From NCBI RefSeq assembly GCF_006542275.1, contig NZ_CP041217.1, forward strand, positions 868,001-932,000: DNA of 64,000 bases. Direction: 5' to 3'. Below are positions 52,698 through 63,040 of this stretch, in pieces. The notes under the pieces are model-generated. The model made no database searches, was not told the origin of the DNA, and worked only from the letters and a program-made list of their open reading frames with translations. Source of the DNA: Saccharibacillus brassicae (GTDB lineage Bacteria; Bacillota; Bacilli; Paenibacillales; Paenibacillaceae). The position numbers and the translations under genes are program-made. Numbering within the stretch: the stretch's first letter is position 1; each line of letters opens with the position of its first letter.

Positions 52698-55049
52698 TCA
52701 GATCGTGAATTTTGAAATCGAATCTTTCAATTCGTTCGAAGCGTTGCTGAGCTTGGCCGACAGTTCGACCAACCGCACGCCGACATTCTGCTGCTCGCTG
52801 CTGAGCGAAGCGACTTCTTCCGACGTGGCGGAAGACTGCTCGGCGACGGCGCTGACGCTCGTCATCGCTTCGGCCATCGTCTTCTGGGCACTGCCCAGTT
52901 CGCCGATCGACGCTGTTACGCCGTCCAGCTTGCCGGAGAACTGCTGCATCTGATCCTGCACCGAGTCGAAGATGCCGCTCGTCTGCTTCACGGACTGCAC
53001 CTGCTCCTGGAACATCGGGTAGACGGTCGACAGCGTACGCACCGTCTCGTCCATCTCGGACTGGATATTGTCGGTAATCTCGCCGACCATGTCGATCGAT
53101 TCGCGCGAACGGCTGGCCAACTGCCGGATTTCGCCGGCGACGACCATGAAGCCCTGCCCCGCCGCTCCCGCGCGGGCCGCTTCGATCGTCGCGTTCAGCG
53201 ACAGAATATTGGTCTGCTTCGTAATGTTCTGCATGACGTCGAGCACTTTCATGACCGAAGCCGTGCTTTCCTTGAGCGCGTCGACCCGCGTCACGAGCGA
53301 ACGCACCATATTCTCCGTGCTGCCGGTCTGGGTCAGCAGCTTGTCCAGATGGACCGTTCCCTGACGGCTCGCCGTCTGGACTTCCCGCGCCGAAGCGTCC
53401 ATTTCGCGGTTGGCGGAGACGACGTTTTCCATCCGTTCGCCGATTCGCTCGGTCAACTCCGTGCTCTTCTCCGCTTCCTGCGCCAGGCTCGACGCTCCGT
53501 TCGCGATTTCTTCCGTCGCGATCGCGATCTCGCGGGCCGAAGACGCCGTCTGCTTCGAAGCGGTCTCCAGTTCGCCGGCCGTATCAAGCACCTGCTGCGC
53601 CGTATCCGTCGTCTGGCGAACGAGGTCGGTAATGCGGTCCATCATCTGGTTGAACGCGGTCGACAGTTCGCCGATCTCGTCTCTCGAACGGTAATCGGTG
53701 CGCACGCTCAGATTGCCTGTCGCGCCTTCCTGCATCAAGCCTTTGAGGTGGCCGAGCGGACGGCCGATCATACGGACCATCCAGATGCCGATCGCGATCG
53801 CCACGAGCACGGCCACCGCAACGAAAATCACGATCAGGATCAGGATGCCGGACGCGCCTTCGAGCAGCACTTTGACCGGAACCGTTCCGATCAGCTTCCA
53901 GCCGGAGGACTCCATCGTATTGTACGCGGCCAGCACCGTGGTGCCGAACTGCTTCGCTTCGAACTTGCCGCTCTCGCCGAGCTGGTCCTGGTCGAACACG
54001 TAAGTGCTCGGCTGGCCCGCCGATCCTTCCTTGTCGGAAGCGACGTTCGTGCCGTCGGCCGAGACGAGTTCGATATGGCTGCCTTCCCCGAACTGGACAG
54101 AGGCCAGCTGTTCTTCCAGCGTCTGGACGTCAAGCTGCAGGCCGATGACGAACTTCGCTCCGCTGCCGTTCGTCGTGGACATGAGCCGGACCAGCGAATA
54201 ACTGCTGCGTTCGACGTCGGTCGGAATCCACTTCACGTTCGTCTTGCTCGTCGTCAGCTCTTTGTACCAGGCCGTGCCGCGGATTTCTTCCGCCGTCGGA
54301 AGGCGGTTGCCCGCCGTGAATAAATCGTTCGAGGCTTCGTCGGTCGACAGGAAGAAGACCGACTGCAGCCCGCTTGTGACGTTAACCTGATTGCTCAGCG
54401 ATTCGTTGATCTCGCGATAAGCCTGCAAACGGTCGAAATCGCTCGTCGCCCGCTGCAAGTTGTTGATCGCGTCCTGAATTTCCGGATTGAAAAAGATCTG
54501 CGTCGACGAATCCATGTAGCGCTGCAAAATGATGTCCAGCTTCTCCGAAGTCTGGATAATCGTCTGCTCGTTGGCCGTCGCGGCGTTTGCCTTGATCGTG
54601 TCGCGGGCTTTGACGTACGAGAAAATGCCGAGCGAAGACACGAAGACGACCATGCTCACGAGGAAGATAAGAAACAGGCGAACGCCTACCGACTTGCCCG
54701 GATCGAGCACGCGCCAGTTTTTGAGCGCTCCGCCCATCGCGCTTCCCCACTCGCGCGCGGAACGTTTCGGCAGATTGGAACGGCCGCCTTTTTTCGAGCC
54801 GAGGCCGGGCAGCAGCCGCGCAGCCATACCCTTTAAAGCGTTCTCATTTCGTCCAGTACCTTCAGAACCATTTCTAAATGTCCCCGGAACGACCTTCGGC
54901 AGCTTTGGCTTTTTCTCCCGGACCTTTTTCGGTTCTTTATTTTTTCTCAAAAGGTTCAGCGAAGGTTTCCCTTTTCCTTCCGCTTGTCCGCTCTCCGATT
55001 CAAGGATCGGATTTCCCCCGTTATCCCCTTTTTTCTTCATCATACTCAT
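52698..55049 (-). CDS. Methyl-accepting chemotaxis protein with long basic N-terminal tail
   Basis: A 783-residue chemoreceptor. Residues 1-120 are a Lys/Arg/Gly/Pro-rich cytoplasmic tail. The first membrane helix is near 123-145, the extracytoplasmic sensor (dCache-like) about 150-390, the second helix about 395-420, then a HAMP domain ([20 protein letters not shown]) and the signalling coiled coil with the hairpin tip [26 protein letters not shown] (in part). Ligand unknown. Start could be the ATG two codons further in. Typical receptors lack the N-terminal extension. Confidence 0.93.
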   Translation of the reverse strand: MSMMKKKGDNGGNPILESESGQAEGKGKPSLNLLRKNKEPKKVREKKPKLPKVVPGTFRNGSEGTGRNENALKGMAARLLPGLGSKKGGRSNLPKRSAREWGSAMGGALKNWRVLDPGKSVGVRLFLIFLVSMVVFVSSLGIFSYVKARDTIKANAATANEQTIIQTSEKLDIILQRYMDSSTQIFFNPEIQDAINNLQRATSDFDRLQAYREINESLSNQVNVTSGLQSVFFLSTDEASNDLFTAGNRLPTAEEIRGTAWYKELTTSKTNVKWIPTDVERSSYSLVRLMSTTNGSGAKFVIGLQLDVQTLEEQLASVQFGEGSHIELVSADGTNVASDKEGSAGQPSTYVFDQDQLGESGKFEAKQFGTTVLAAYNTMESSGWKLIGTVPVKVLLEGASGILILIVIFVAVAVLVAIAIGIWMVRMIGRPLGHLKGLMQEGATGNLSVRTDYRSRDEIGELSTAFNQMMDRITDLVRQTTDTAQQVLDTAGELETASKQTASSAREIAIATEEIANGASSLAQEAEKSTELTERIGERMENVVSANREMDASAREVQTASRQGTVHLDKLLTQTGSTENMVRSLVTRVDALKESTASVMKVLDVMQNITKQTNILSLNATIEAARAGAAGQGFMVVAGEIRQLASRSRESIDMVGEITDNIQSEMDETVRTLSTVYPMFQEQVQSVKQTSGIFDSVQDQMQQFSGKLDGVTASIGELGSAQKTMAEAMTSVSAVAEQSSATSEEVASLSSEQQNVGVRLVELSAKLSNASNELKDSISKFTI

Positions 55050-55239
55050 GCTCCCACCCGCCAGTCTTTAGAATCAGCGCTGCAACACCGGAGTTTAGAA
55101 AGCGCTCTCTCACTTGCCTATGTACCTACTTTCTTCTTAAAAAGCCCGGGATTACAAAATGCTGGTTATCTCTATTATCGGCCCAAGCAAGCAAAATGAA
55201 CAGCAAAATCAGTCTTTTTCCAAAAAAATTTGACATGAA

Positions 55240-55281
55240 AAGAAAACCCTTCAACTCCTTTGAAGGAATTGAAGGGTTTCC
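55240..55281 (-). terminator. Intrinsic terminator of the alaS-yrrO block
   Basis: A 17-bp stem with one wobble pair (55279-55263 with 55260-55244) followed by TTTCTTTT on the minus strand, starting about 25 nt past the yrrO stop. Confidence 0.85.
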
Positions 55282-55303
55282 CAAGACCTACGACGTAAGT
55301 CTC

Positions 55304-56629
55304 CTACTTTTTGACGTTCTTTTTGCGCATCATGTCGAAATAACGCAGCGGACGCTCAACTTTGAACTTCACGCGCTGCATCGGATGGCGGGCCGCGTCG
55401 AGCTCATTGCCGTCCTCGTCCCAGATCGTGCCGACCGTTTGTTTGAAAAACGTGCCGCCGGGACCGAAAAATTCGATCTCCGTGCCGGGTTTGAAATGGT
55501 TGCGCTGCTGGATCGTCGCCATCTCCGTCGCTGCGTCGTAATCGAGCACGAGTCCGGCGAAGTCGTAAGGGACCGATTTTTGTTCCGGCTCGTAAATATG
55601 GTCTTCATGATCCGGCGTATCATAGAAGAAACCGGTATTGAGCGGACGGTTGGCAGCTTTGCCCAGCTCTTCCATCCACTCCGGCTTCAACACATAATGC
55701 TCCGGGTCAGCCATGTACGCGTCGATCGCCTGGCGATAGACGTTGATGACGGTCGCCACGTAATGGATCGACTTCATTCGGCCTTCGACCTTGAAGCTGT
55801 CGATGCCGACTTCGATCAGGTCGGGAATAGAACCCAGCATGCACAGGTCTTTGGAACCCATCGTGAACGCATTGTCTTCGGAACGGAACAGCGGACTGCC
55901 TTCGCCGGCTTCGGCCTGCTGTTCTTCGGAGACCCATTCGCCTTCAGCGGAAGGACTCTCGAACAGGTCGTATTTCCAGCGGCAGGACTGGCAGCAGCCG
56001 CCCCGGTTGGAATCGCGGTCGGTAAAATGGTTCGACAGGACGCAGCGCCCCGAATACGACGAACACATCGCGCCGTGTACAAACGATTCGATTTCGACGT
56101 CGACATGCTTTTTGATCTCGGCGATCTCTTCGAGACTTGTCTCGCGGCCCAGCACGACGCGCGGCAGTCCTTCTTCTTTCCAGAACTGCACCGCCTGCCA
56201 GTTCAGCGTCGACTGCTGCGTGCTCAGATGCACTTCGATACGCGGAGCCGCCGTTTTGGCCGTCTCCACGATGATCGGATCGGCCGTAATGATCGCGGCG
56301 ATGCCCGCTTCCTGCAAATTGCGCAGGTATTCGGCGATGCCGTCCAGGTCTTCTTCATGCGCGTAAATATTCGTGGCGACGAACACTTTCGCGCCGTATT
56401 TGGCGGCGAACTCCACGCCTTCCTTCATTTCTTCGAAAGTGAAGTTGTCCGCGCCCGAGCGCAGGCCGTATTTCTGCCCGCCGATATAGACGGCATCCGC
56501 GCCGTAATGCACGGCGAACTTCAACTTTTCCAGATTGCCGGCCGGAGCCAGCAGCTCCGGTTTGTCCAGCCGGTACCGCTTGCCTTTGTGCTGCGGCTTG
56601 GCCTGAACCGGCGTTTGTGTCATTTCCAC
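55304..56629 (-). CDS. yrrO: U32-family tRNA uridine-34 hydroxylase, larger subunit (YrrO/TrhP2)
   Basis: A 441-residue U32 'peptidase'-family protein. The N-terminal LLAPAGNLEKLKFAVHYGADAVYIGG (in part) is the family signature, and HGAMCSSYSGRCVLS with NRGGCCQSCRWKY supplies iron-sulfur cysteines. B. subtilis YrrO/YrrN and E. coli TrhP hydroxylate U34 of tRNAs to 5-hydroxyuridine with prephenate. The start is GTG at 56629, with AAAGGGG 9 nt upstream. It lies 16 nt after the yrrN gene. Confidence 0.92.
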   Translation of the reverse strand: MEMTQTPVQAKPQHKGKRYRLDKPELLAPAGNLEKLKFAVHYGADAVYIGGQKYGLRSGADNFTFEEMKEGVEFAAKYGAKVFVATNIYAHEEDLDGIAEYLRNLQEAGIAAIITADPIIVETAKTAAPRIEVHLSTQQSTLNWQAVQFWKEEGLPRVVLGRETSLEEIAEIKKHVDVEIESFVHGAMCSSYSGRCVLSNHFTDRDSNRGGCCQSCRWKYDLFESPSAEGEWVSEEQQAEAGEGSPLFRSEDNAFTMGSKDLCMLGSIPDLIEVGIDSFKVEGRMKSIHYVATVINVYRQAIDAYMADPEHYVLKPEWMEELGKAANRPLNTGFFYDTPDHEDHIYEPEQKSVPYDFAGLVLDYDAATEMATIQQRNHFKPGTEIEFFGPGGTFFKQTVGTIWDEDGNELDAARHPMQRVKFKVERPLRYFDMMRKKNVKK

Positions 56630-56645
56630 GATGCGATCCCCTTTC

Positions 56646-57578
56646 TCAATACACCTGTTCCTTATAGAAAAATCCGAACGACAGCTCGCGCTCCGGGTCC
56701 TGAAGCGCCCGAATCTCGTCCAGCCACGTCTCGTCGAACGCGTACCCGGCCGGATCTTCGGCGAACAAATCGATCGCCCGGCGATAGGCGCGGGCGGCCG
56801 CGACGTTGTACGCCGCGCTTTGCAGGATACCTTCGATCTTGAAGCTCTGCACGCCCGCCTCCATCAGCAGATGCAAATCTTCCAGAATGCAGATATCGCC
56901 CGAACTCATAATATGCGTGCCGTTCGCGTCTTCGTAGATCGGGAACCGTTCGTCGCGGCGTTCCGCTTCGATCAGGTACAGACCGCGGGTCAGACCGACG
57001 TTATCGTCTTCGACCGGCCGGCCCTGATTCGCCATGTAGCTGTGCACGAGGCTGCGCTTGGAATGATAAATGTTCGTCATCCCGTGCACCTGCACCTGGG
57101 CTTCCACTTCGAGCGACGGCATCATGCCGGTCACTTCGTCCATGTTCAGCTCGCGCGCGAGCACGACCCGGGTCGCCCCCCGGCGTCCCCAGTAGTTCGC
57201 CGTCCCGTGGTTGGTCGACGTCATCTCGGCGTTCCAGTGCAGCGGCAGTCCCGGCAGCAGGCTTCGGGCCTGCATAAGCACGGACGGATCGCCGAACTCG
57301 ATGCCGTCCACGCCGAGCTCTCCCATACGCTTCAAGTACTCCGGCAGAAGCGGCAGCTTCTCGTTGTCCATCAGATTGTTGACGGCCGCGTAGATTTTGA
57401 TACCGCGCGGATGCGCGAAGTTCACCGCTTCCCCGATCATCTCCGGCGTGAATTCCCCCGGCAGGCGCATGCCGTATCGTTCTTCCCCCAATAAAAAAGC
57501 GTCGCAGCCGGCTTCCGCCAGCGCCTTCAATTCATCCAGTGTGCCGCAAGTTGCCAACAGTTCGGGCTTTTTTCCCAA
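56646..57578 (-). CDS. yrrN: U32-family tRNA uridine-34 hydroxylase, smaller subunit (YrrN/TrhP1)
   Basis: A 310-residue U32-family protein lacking the cysteine cluster of YrrO. GKKPELLATCGTLDELKALAEAG opens the barrel (in part), and GDICILEDLHLLMEAGVQSFKIEG is the typical C-terminal motif (in part). The TTG at 57578 was chosen because AAGGGAG is 8 nt upstream; the GTG three codons earlier touches the ribosome site. It probably works with YrrO on tRNA wobble uridine. Confidence 0.9.
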   Translation of the reverse strand: MGKKPELLATCGTLDELKALAEAGCDAFLLGEERYGMRLPGEFTPEMIGEAVNFAHPRGIKIYAAVNNLMDNEKLPLLPEYLKRMGELGVDGIEFGDPSVLMQARSLLPGLPLHWNAEMTSTNHGTANYWGRRGATRVVLARELNMDEVTGMMPSLEVEAQVQVHGMTNIYHSKRSLVHSYMANQGRPVEDDNVGLTRGLYLIEAERRDERFPIYEDANGTHIMSSGDICILEDLHLLMEAGVQSFKIEGILQSAAYNVAAARAYRRAIDLFAEDPAGYAFDETWLDEIRALQDPERELSFGFFYKEQVY

Positions 57579-57722
57579 AACGGCCACTCCCTTCTTCGAC
57601 TTCGTTTGCGCCGCGTCCTCTTGGCTTAGAGACGCGCGGCCTTTGTTGCGATGATGCGGAACTTTCGCTGCGTTCCATTCAAGCGAGCCCGGCCATGAAG
57701 CCTAGGCGGCTCGACGTCTTCC

Positions 57723-58799
57723 TTACGGAGTACCGCCGGCCTTGCTCGCTTCGATGTTTTGTTCGTGCTGCGCGAACGTCTCGGCAAACAGATGCTCGCC
57801 GGACCCGTCCTTTTTGGTTACGTAGAAGAAATAATCGGTCTTCTCCGGCTGCAGCGCGGCTTCGATCGACTTGAGGCTTGGCGCCGCGATCGGACCGGGC
57901 GGCAGGCCGTCGTATTTGTACGTGTTGTACGGACTGTCGATCTCGAGATCCGAATACAGCAGCCGGTCTTTCTGCTTGCCGAGCGCGTATTGGACCGTCG
58001 CGTCGATTTGCAGCTTCATCGGATCGTTCAGCCGGTTATAGATGACGCCGGCGATGATCGGACGCTCCGAATCGACGACGGCTTCCCGCTCCACGAGCGA
58101 AGACAGCGTCAGCAGCTCATGCACGCTCAATCCCCGTTCTTTGAGCAGCGCGTCGAAGTTCGGGATCGATTCGAGCTTGCGCTTCGTCTCCTGCACGAGG
58201 CGGCGGACGACGTCTTCTTCCGTGGCGGAAGCGGCGAACTCGTACGTATCGGGAAACAGATACCCTTCGAGCGGATAGGTGATGCCGGCTTCGGCCGGAA
58301 TCCCGGCGGGCAGATCGTCCGCGAATTTCTGCGGTTCCCGCGCCAGTTGGCGAACAGTCTTGGCATCCCAGCCGCCCAGCTCGTTCAGGCGGTCTGCGAT
58401 CTGCTTGATCGTCAGCCCTTCCGGAATCGTCACTTTGACTACCGCTTCGCGTTCGACTTCCCCGGTTCCGTTCAGCGCGGCCGTAACCGCGGCATAATCG
58501 GAACCCGGCAGCAGCCGATACGTGCCGGCTTTGAACGCTCCGCCTTCTTTTTCCATTTTGAGGTATACCTTATACAACAGGGCGCTGCGAATCAGCCCTT
58601 GCTCCTGCAGGCGATCGGCGATCTCCGCTCTTCCGCTGCCTTCGGCCACTTCGAACGTGACCGGCTCGTCGGAAGAGGCCACCGGACGCATCGAGGCATA
58701 CACGAAAGTCGAAATCGAAGCGATCAGCAGCAGCACGATCAACAGCAGGACGAGCGGGGCTTTCGATCTTTTTCTCTTTTGGATCACTACGGCGCACAT
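57723..58799 (-). CDS. mltG: Endolytic murein transglycosylase MltG (YceG/YrrL)
   Basis: MltG (about 358 aa) is a membrane-anchored lytic transglycosylase that cuts nascent glycan strands. A basic start and one membrane helix (about residues 12-35) precede a LysM-like region (VKVTIPEGLTIKQIADRL) and the YceG catalytic domain: YPLEGYLFPDTYEF, LSSLVEREAVV with the catalytic Glu, and YKYDGLPPGPIAAPS. The ATG at 58799 directly abuts AAAGG; a GTG at 58787 is better spaced and may be the true start. Confidence 0.93.
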   Translation of the reverse strand: MCAVVIQKRKRSKAPLVLLLIVLLLIASISTFVYASMRPVASSDEPVTFEVAEGSGRAEIADRLQEQGLIRSALLYKVYLKMEKEGGAFKAGTYRLLPGSDYAAVTAALNGTGEVEREAVVKVTIPEGLTIKQIADRLNELGGWDAKTVRQLAREPQKFADDLPAGIPAEAGITYPLEGYLFPDTYEFAASATEEDVVRRLVQETKRKLESIPNFDALLKERGLSVHELLTLSSLVEREAVVDSERPIIAGVIYNRLNDPMKLQIDATVQYALGKQKDRLLYSDLEIDSPYNTYKYDGLPPGPIAAPSLKSIEAALQPEKTDYFFYVTKKDGSGEHLFAETFAQHEQNIEASKAGGTP

Positions 58800-58869
58800 C
58801 CTTTGTCGGACTTGAATCGCGGGCACTCCCTGTCGGGAAATCCCGTCGTCTTTTATTTTTGCGCACGGC

Positions 58870-58896
58870 AAAACGGACCAGGCTAGCCGGGTCCGC
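58870..58896 (-). terminator. Weak terminator between the DUF1292 and mltG genes
   Basis: CGGACC-GG pairs with CC-GGTCCG (one mismatch, about 58895-58887 with 58882-58874) around a 4-nt loop, followed by TTTT on the minus strand. Confidence 0.5.
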
Positions 58897-58913
58897 TTGC
58901 TTTACCGATTCCC

Positions 58914-59222
58914 TTACATTTCTTCCGGGAACGTGAGTTCGTCGAACAGTTCGGCCACGTTTTCCCACTCGTCATCATCGTCGATCGTCGCCAGCTGAAC
59001 TTCGCCTTCCGGGGAAGTCTCGATCTTGAGAATTTGCACATCGTCCTCGGCTCCGGCGGTCTCGTTCTGGAGAACCGCGTAAGCGCCGCCGCCCACTTCG
59101 AACTCTTTCAAGATCCGGTACGTGACCGATTCGGCATTCTCGTCGATCAACTCGACTTCCAATCCGTACACCTGTTCCAGCTTGTTCGTGTATACGACCT
59201 GACTTGCGGAAAATTCCGTCAT
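58914..59222 (-). CDS. DUF1292 family protein, second copy
   Basis: A 102-residue acidic protein of the DUF1292/YrzB family; the pattern of EVELIDENAESVTYRILKEFEV followed by a DDDEWENVAELFDEL end (in part) parallels the neighbouring gene. GGAGG lies 10 nt before the ATG at 59222. It starts 6 nt after its paralogue, so the pair looks like a tandem duplication that has diverged. Function unknown. Confidence 0.85.
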   Translation of the reverse strand: MTEFSASQVVYTNKLEQVYGLEVELIDENAESVTYRILKEFEVGGGAYAVLQNETAGAEDDVQILKIETSPEGEVQLATIDDDDEWENVAELFDELTFPEEM

Positions 59223-59227
59223 CGCTT

Positions 59228-59527
59228 CTATTCCTCCCCGTCCAGTTCGGCAACCAGCGTATTGAAAGTCTCTTCGACGATCTGCCACTCCGCTTCGTCC
59301 TCGATCACGTACAGCTTGAGATCGTCGTTCTCTTCTTCGTAACGGAAAGCGTACACTTCGTCCGTCTCTTCGTCTTCGGAATCGAGCGGAACGACCATCA
59401 TGTACTTGCTCTCGGAACCGTCCACTTCAAACTTCATGATGACTTCGAAGCCTTCTTCCTGGCCTTCTTCATCGGGGATATAGATAATTTCCGGCTCTTC
59501 GCCTACGAGATTAGAATCATTTGTCAT
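59228..59527 (-). CDS. yrzB: DUF1292 family protein (YrzB-like)
   Basis: A 99-residue, highly acidic protein of the DUF1292 family, at the same place as yrzB beside yrrK in B. subtilis. Core: EEGFEVIMKFEVDGSESKYM, YAFRYEEENDDLKLYVI and DEAEWQIVEETFNTL. The ATG at 59527 has AAGGGTG 8 nt upstream; a GTG three codons earlier overlaps that site. No established function. Confidence 0.9.
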   Translation of the reverse strand: MTNDSNLVGEEPEIIYIPDEEGQEEGFEVIMKFEVDGSESKYMMVVPLDSEDEETDEVYAFRYEEENDDLKLYVIEDEAEWQIVEETFNTLVAELDGEE

Positions 59528-59540
59528 GCCCGTCACCCTT

Positions 59541-59957
59541 TCACCGGTTTGATATGGAATCGAGATAATTTTGCAAGATCAGACCCGCGGCAATTTTGTC
59601 GACGACCTGCTTGCGCTTCTTGCGGCTGACATCGGCTTCGAGCAGCGTACGCTCGGCGGACACCGTCGTCAGACGTTCATCCCAGAGGTGAACGGGCAGA
59701 CCCAGCCGTTCGCGCAGCGACTCGGCGAATTCGATGCACAGTTCGCCGCGCGGGCCGATCGTGCCGTTCATGTTTTTGGGGAGACCGACGACCACTTCCC
59801 CGATCTCGTGCAGCTCCGCGAGTTCCGCGATGCGCCGCAGGTGAGAATCGTCTTCGCGTCGTTGGACCACTTCGATCCCTTGAGCGGTCCAGCCGAAGAC
59901 GTCGCTAACCGCGACGCCGATCCGGCGATCCCCATAATCGAGGCCCAGCAATTTCAT
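59541..59957 (-). CDS. ruvX: YqgF/RuvX-family nuclease (YrrK)
   Basis: A 138-residue RNase H-fold protein. The active-site pattern is LGLDYGDRRIGVAVSD (first Asp), VVVGLPKNMNG (Glu/Asp region) and VHLWDERLTTVSAERTL plus a C-terminal DKIAAGLILQNYLD. Known as putative Holliday junction resolvase; in several bacteria YqgF acts in 16S rRNA 5' maturation. It sits between ireB and yrzB, as in B. subtilis. Confidence 0.93.
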   Translation of the reverse strand: MKLLGLDYGDRRIGVAVSDVFGWTAQGIEVVQRREDDSHLRRIAELAELHEIGEVVVGLPKNMNGTIGPRGELCIEFAESLRERLGLPVHLWDERLTTVSAERTLLEADVSRKKRKQVVDKIAAGLILQNYLDSISNR

Positions 59958-59969
59958 TGTTCGTATCTC

Positions 59970-60227
59970 CTATCGAAGCTTGGACAAATAAGAACGAACC
60001 AGTTCTTCGATCAGCTCGTCGCGCTCTTTTTTGCGAATCAGGCTTCGTGCGTTGTTGTGTCTCGGGATGTAAGCCGGATCGCCGGACAGCAGGTAGCCTA
60101 CAATCTGATTGATCGGATTGTACTCTTTTTCCACAAGCGCGTCGTACACGGTAAGCAGAATCTCCTGCGCGGAGGTCTCTTCGTCGCCCTTCACGTTGAA
60201 CTTTACAGTTTTGTCCATGGAATCCAT
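59970..60227 (-). CDS. IreB family regulatory phosphoprotein (YrzL)
   Basis: An 85-residue IreB/DUF965 protein. The family N-terminus [20 protein letters not shown] carries the paired Thr residues phosphorylated by the Ser/Thr kinase IreK/PrkC in Enterococcus; [22 protein letters not shown] sequence (here [20 protein letters not shown]) ends the core. GAGGTG is 8 nt before the ATG at 60227. Confidence 0.93.
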   Translation of the reverse strand: MDSMDKTVKFNVKGDEETSAQEILLTVYDALVEKEYNPINQIVGYLLSGDPAYIPRHNNARSLIRKKERDELIEELVRSYLSKLR

Positions 60228-60302
60228 AAGGATTACACCTCGCTTCACAAGGCATCCGCGTGCGCGCGGCGCGCCTTGACGCCTTAGTATTGTATCTTAT
60301 TC

Positions 60303-60311
60303 ATCATATCA
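60303..60311 (-). promoter_or_regulatory. Extended -10 promoter before ireB
   Basis: TGATATGAT (TGn plus TATGAT, five of six) on the minus strand, about 75 nt before ireB in the gap after alaS. No good -35 was found, which an extended -10 can tolerate. Confidence 0.5.
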
Positions 60312-60363
60312 CACTTTCGCCCGATCAAGAAACGGGCAATCGGGCGAAGATCGGCAATCCGGA

Positions 60364-63003
60364 TCAGCCGTTCAGCGATTGTTCGAGCATGGAGACGGCC
60401 GCTCCGAGCGCTTCCTGCAGCTTCGACGCGTCTTTGCCGCCGGCCTGCGCCATATCCGGGCGCCCGCCGCCGCCGCCGCCGCAGACGGAAGCCGCTTCTT
60501 TGACCAGCTTGCCGGCATGCAGCCCGCGCTTGGTCAGTTCCTGGGGAACGGCCACGACGAAGTTGACTTTCTCGCCGTCTACCGCCCCGAGCACGAGCAC
60601 CGCCTGCGGCAGCTTCGTTTTCAGTTCGTCGGCGAGCGAACGCAGCGCGTCCATGCCCGAAGCCGACACCGCTTCGGCCAGCACCTGCACGTCGCCCACG
60701 GTGCGCGCGCGGTCCGTCAGTTGGCCCGCTTCGATCGCGCCCAGCTTGCCGCGCAGCGATTCGATCTCGCGCTCGGCGTCTTTGAGCTGCTTGTTCATGC
60801 CGTCGATCCGTTTCGGCACTTCGGTCACCGGCGTCTTGAGCGCCGCGGCCGACTGCTTCAGCAGATCGAGCTGCCCGTCGAGGTACAGATACGCGCCGCG
60901 GCCGGTCAGCGCTTCGATCCGGCGTACGCCGGAGCCGATCCCGCTCTCGCCCACGAGCTTGAACAGGCCGATCTCGGCCGTGTTGCGCACGTGGCAGCCG
61001 CCGCACAGCTCAAGGCTGTAATCGCCGATCTCGACGACGCGTACGATATCGCCGTATTTTTCGCCGAACAGCGCCATCGCGCCCATCGCTTTCGCTTCCT
61101 CGATGCCTTTGAGTTCGATCTGGACGTTGACGCCTCTCCAGATCTGCTCGTTCACGCGGCGTTCCACGTCCGCCAGTTCTTCCGGCGTGATGCTGCCGAA
61201 GTGGGAGAAGTCGAACCGCAGACGCTGCGGCTCGACGAGCGATCCCGCCTGATTGACATGGGTGCCGAGCACTTCTTTGAGCGCTTTGTGCAGCAGATGC
61301 GTCGCGGTATGGTTTTTCTCGATCGCCGCGCGCGAATCGCGCTCCACGCTCGCCCGGACTTCGTCGCCGACATGCAGCTCGCCCGATTGTACCGTGACCT
61401 GGTGCACGTGCTGGCCGCTCGGCGCTTTGACCAATCCTTCGACGTTCAGCGTGCCCGTGAACGAAGAGATCGTGCCGACGTCGCTGACCTGGCCGCCGCT
61501 TTCCGCGTAGAACGGCGTTTGGTCGAGCACGACCAGCGCCGTATCGCCTTCGCCGACCGAATCGACGACTTCGCCGTCGCGGATCAGCACGGCGATTTTG
61601 GTTTCGACGGACGTCTGGCCGTAGCCGACGAATTCGCTGCCGGCTTGCAGTTCGGACAAGGCGCCGCCCTGAATATTCATGCCGCCGCCTTTTTTGTGCG
61701 CTTCGCGTGCCCGTGTGCGCTGCTGCTGCATCGCCGCCTCGAAGCCTTCGCGATCGACGGTCATGCCGTGCTCGTGCGCGAAGTCTTCGGTCAGGTCGAG
61801 CGGGAAGCCGTACGTGTCGTACATTTTGAACGCGTCTTCGCCGCCGATCAGGCTCTGGCCCGCCGCTTTGGCGCGCTCGGCCGTCTCGGTCAGAATCGCG
61901 AGACCGTCGGACAGCGTTTTGAGGAACCGTTCTTCTTCCAGACGGATCACGCGCTCGATCAGTTCGCGGCTGTCCAGAACCTGGCTGTAGTAGACGCCCA
62001 TGACGTCGCCGACCGTGGCGACCAGCTCGTGCAGGAACGGACGGTCGAGTCCCAATACGCGTCCGTAACGGACCGCGCGGCGCAGCAGGCGGCGGATGAC
62101 GTAACCGCGGCCTTCGTTCGAAGGCTGCACGCCGTCGCCGACGGCGAACGTCACCGTGCGCACGTGGTCGGCGATCACTTTGAGCGCTACGTCATGCTCT
62201 TCGCTCACGCCGTACTGGATGCCGGCCATTTGGGCGGTGCGCTGGATCATCGGCTGGAACAGGTCGGTATCGAAGTTGGAGTTCACTTCCTGCAAGATGG
62301 AAGCGAGACGTTCGAGACCGGCACCGGTATCGATGTTTTTGTTCGGAAGCGGCGTGTAGCTGCCGTCCTTGTTATGGTTGAACTGCGAGAAGACGAGATT
62401 CCACACTTCGAGGAAACGTTCGTTTTCGCCGCCCGGGTACATCTCCGGATCGTTCGGGTCGAGCGTGCCGTAAGCGTCGCCGCGGTCGTAGAAAATTTCG
62501 CTGCACGGACCGCACGGGCCTTCGCCGATATCCCAGAAGTTCTCGTCGCCCAGCTTGATGATGCGTTCCGCAGGCAGGCCGACTTTTTCGTTCCAGAGCT
62601 TGAACGCTTCTTCGTCTTCCGCGTACACGGTGACGCTGATCCGCTCGGGATCGAAGCCGATCCATTCCGGTCCGGTCAGGAATTCCCAGGCCCAGGTAAT
62701 CGCTTCTTCCTTAAAATAGTCCCCGATGGAGAAGTTGCCCAGCATCTCGAAAAACGTATGGTGGCGGCGGGTTTTGCCCACGTTCTCGATATCGTTCGTG
62801 CGAATACACTTTTGCGAATTGGCGATTCTCGGATTTTCCGGTTTGACCCGGCCGTCGAAGTAAGCTTTCAGGGGCGCCATGCCGGCGTTGATCCACAGCA
62901 GGGACGGATCGTTGTGCGGCACGAGCGGAGCGCTCGGCTCGATGTGATGGCCTTTTTGTTCGAAAAATTGCAGCCATTTGGAGCGGATTTCACTAGCGTT
63001 CAT
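60364..63003 (-). CDS. alaS: Alanyl-tRNA synthetase
   Basis: AlaRS (879 aa) charges tRNA-Ala. The catalytic domain has [36 protein letters not shown] and class II motif-3-like segments; the editing domain has [16 protein letters not shown] and [13 protein letters not shown] (zinc ligands); the C-Ala domain ends in [17 protein letters not shown]. The ATG at 63003 ([10 protein letters not shown]) has GGAGGT 10 nt upstream; open sequence further upstream is the T-box leader. First gene of the conserved alaS block. Confidence 0.97.
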   Translation of the reverse strand: MNASEIRSKWLQFFEQKGHHIEPSAPLVPHNDPSLLWINAGMAPLKAYFDGRVKPENPRIANSQKCIRTNDIENVGKTRRHHTFFEMLGNFSIGDYFKEEAITWAWEFLTGPEWIGFDPERISVTVYAEDEEAFKLWNEKVGLPAERIIKLGDENFWDIGEGPCGPCSEIFYDRGDAYGTLDPNDPEMYPGGENERFLEVWNLVFSQFNHNKDGSYTPLPNKNIDTGAGLERLASILQEVNSNFDTDLFQPMIQRTAQMAGIQYGVSEEHDVALKVIADHVRTVTFAVGDGVQPSNEGRGYVIRRLLRRAVRYGRVLGLDRPFLHELVATVGDVMGVYYSQVLDSRELIERVIRLEEERFLKTLSDGLAILTETAERAKAAGQSLIGGEDAFKMYDTYGFPLDLTEDFAHEHGMTVDREGFEAAMQQQRTRAREAHKKGGGMNIQGGALSELQAGSEFVGYGQTSVETKIAVLIRDGEVVDSVGEGDTALVVLDQTPFYAESGGQVSDVGTISSFTGTLNVEGLVKAPSGQHVHQVTVQSGELHVGDEVRASVERDSRAAIEKNHTATHLLHKALKEVLGTHVNQAGSLVEPQRLRFDFSHFGSITPEELADVERRVNEQIWRGVNVQIELKGIEEAKAMGAMALFGEKYGDIVRVVEIGDYSLELCGGCHVRNTAEIGLFKLVGESGIGSGVRRIEALTGRGAYLYLDGQLDLLKQSAAALKTPVTEVPKRIDGMNKQLKDAEREIESLRGKLGAIEAGQLTDRARTVGDVQVLAEAVSASGMDALRSLADELKTKLPQAVLVLGAVDGEKVNFVVAVPQELTKRGLHAGKLVKEAASVCGGGGGGRPDMAQAGGKDASKLQEALGAAVSMLEQSLNG

Positions 63004-63040
63004 GGTTGGGAGACCTCCGTTTGGGAATAGTAAAAAACAT

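Noticed and set aside
55094-55107. CcpA cre-like site AGAAAGCGCTCTCT upstream of the chemoreceptor
   Set aside because: Only partly palindromic and agrees with cre at about 10 of 14 positions; no promoter could be fixed next to it.
60379-63030. 883-codon open frame on the plus strand opposite alaS, and similar very long frames opposite ilvD, gcvPB, ptsI, galT and pulA
   Set aside because: High GC with G/C-rich third positions keeps antisense frames open; products are Arg/His/Val-rich with no domain, and the opposite strand carries a clear conserved gene.
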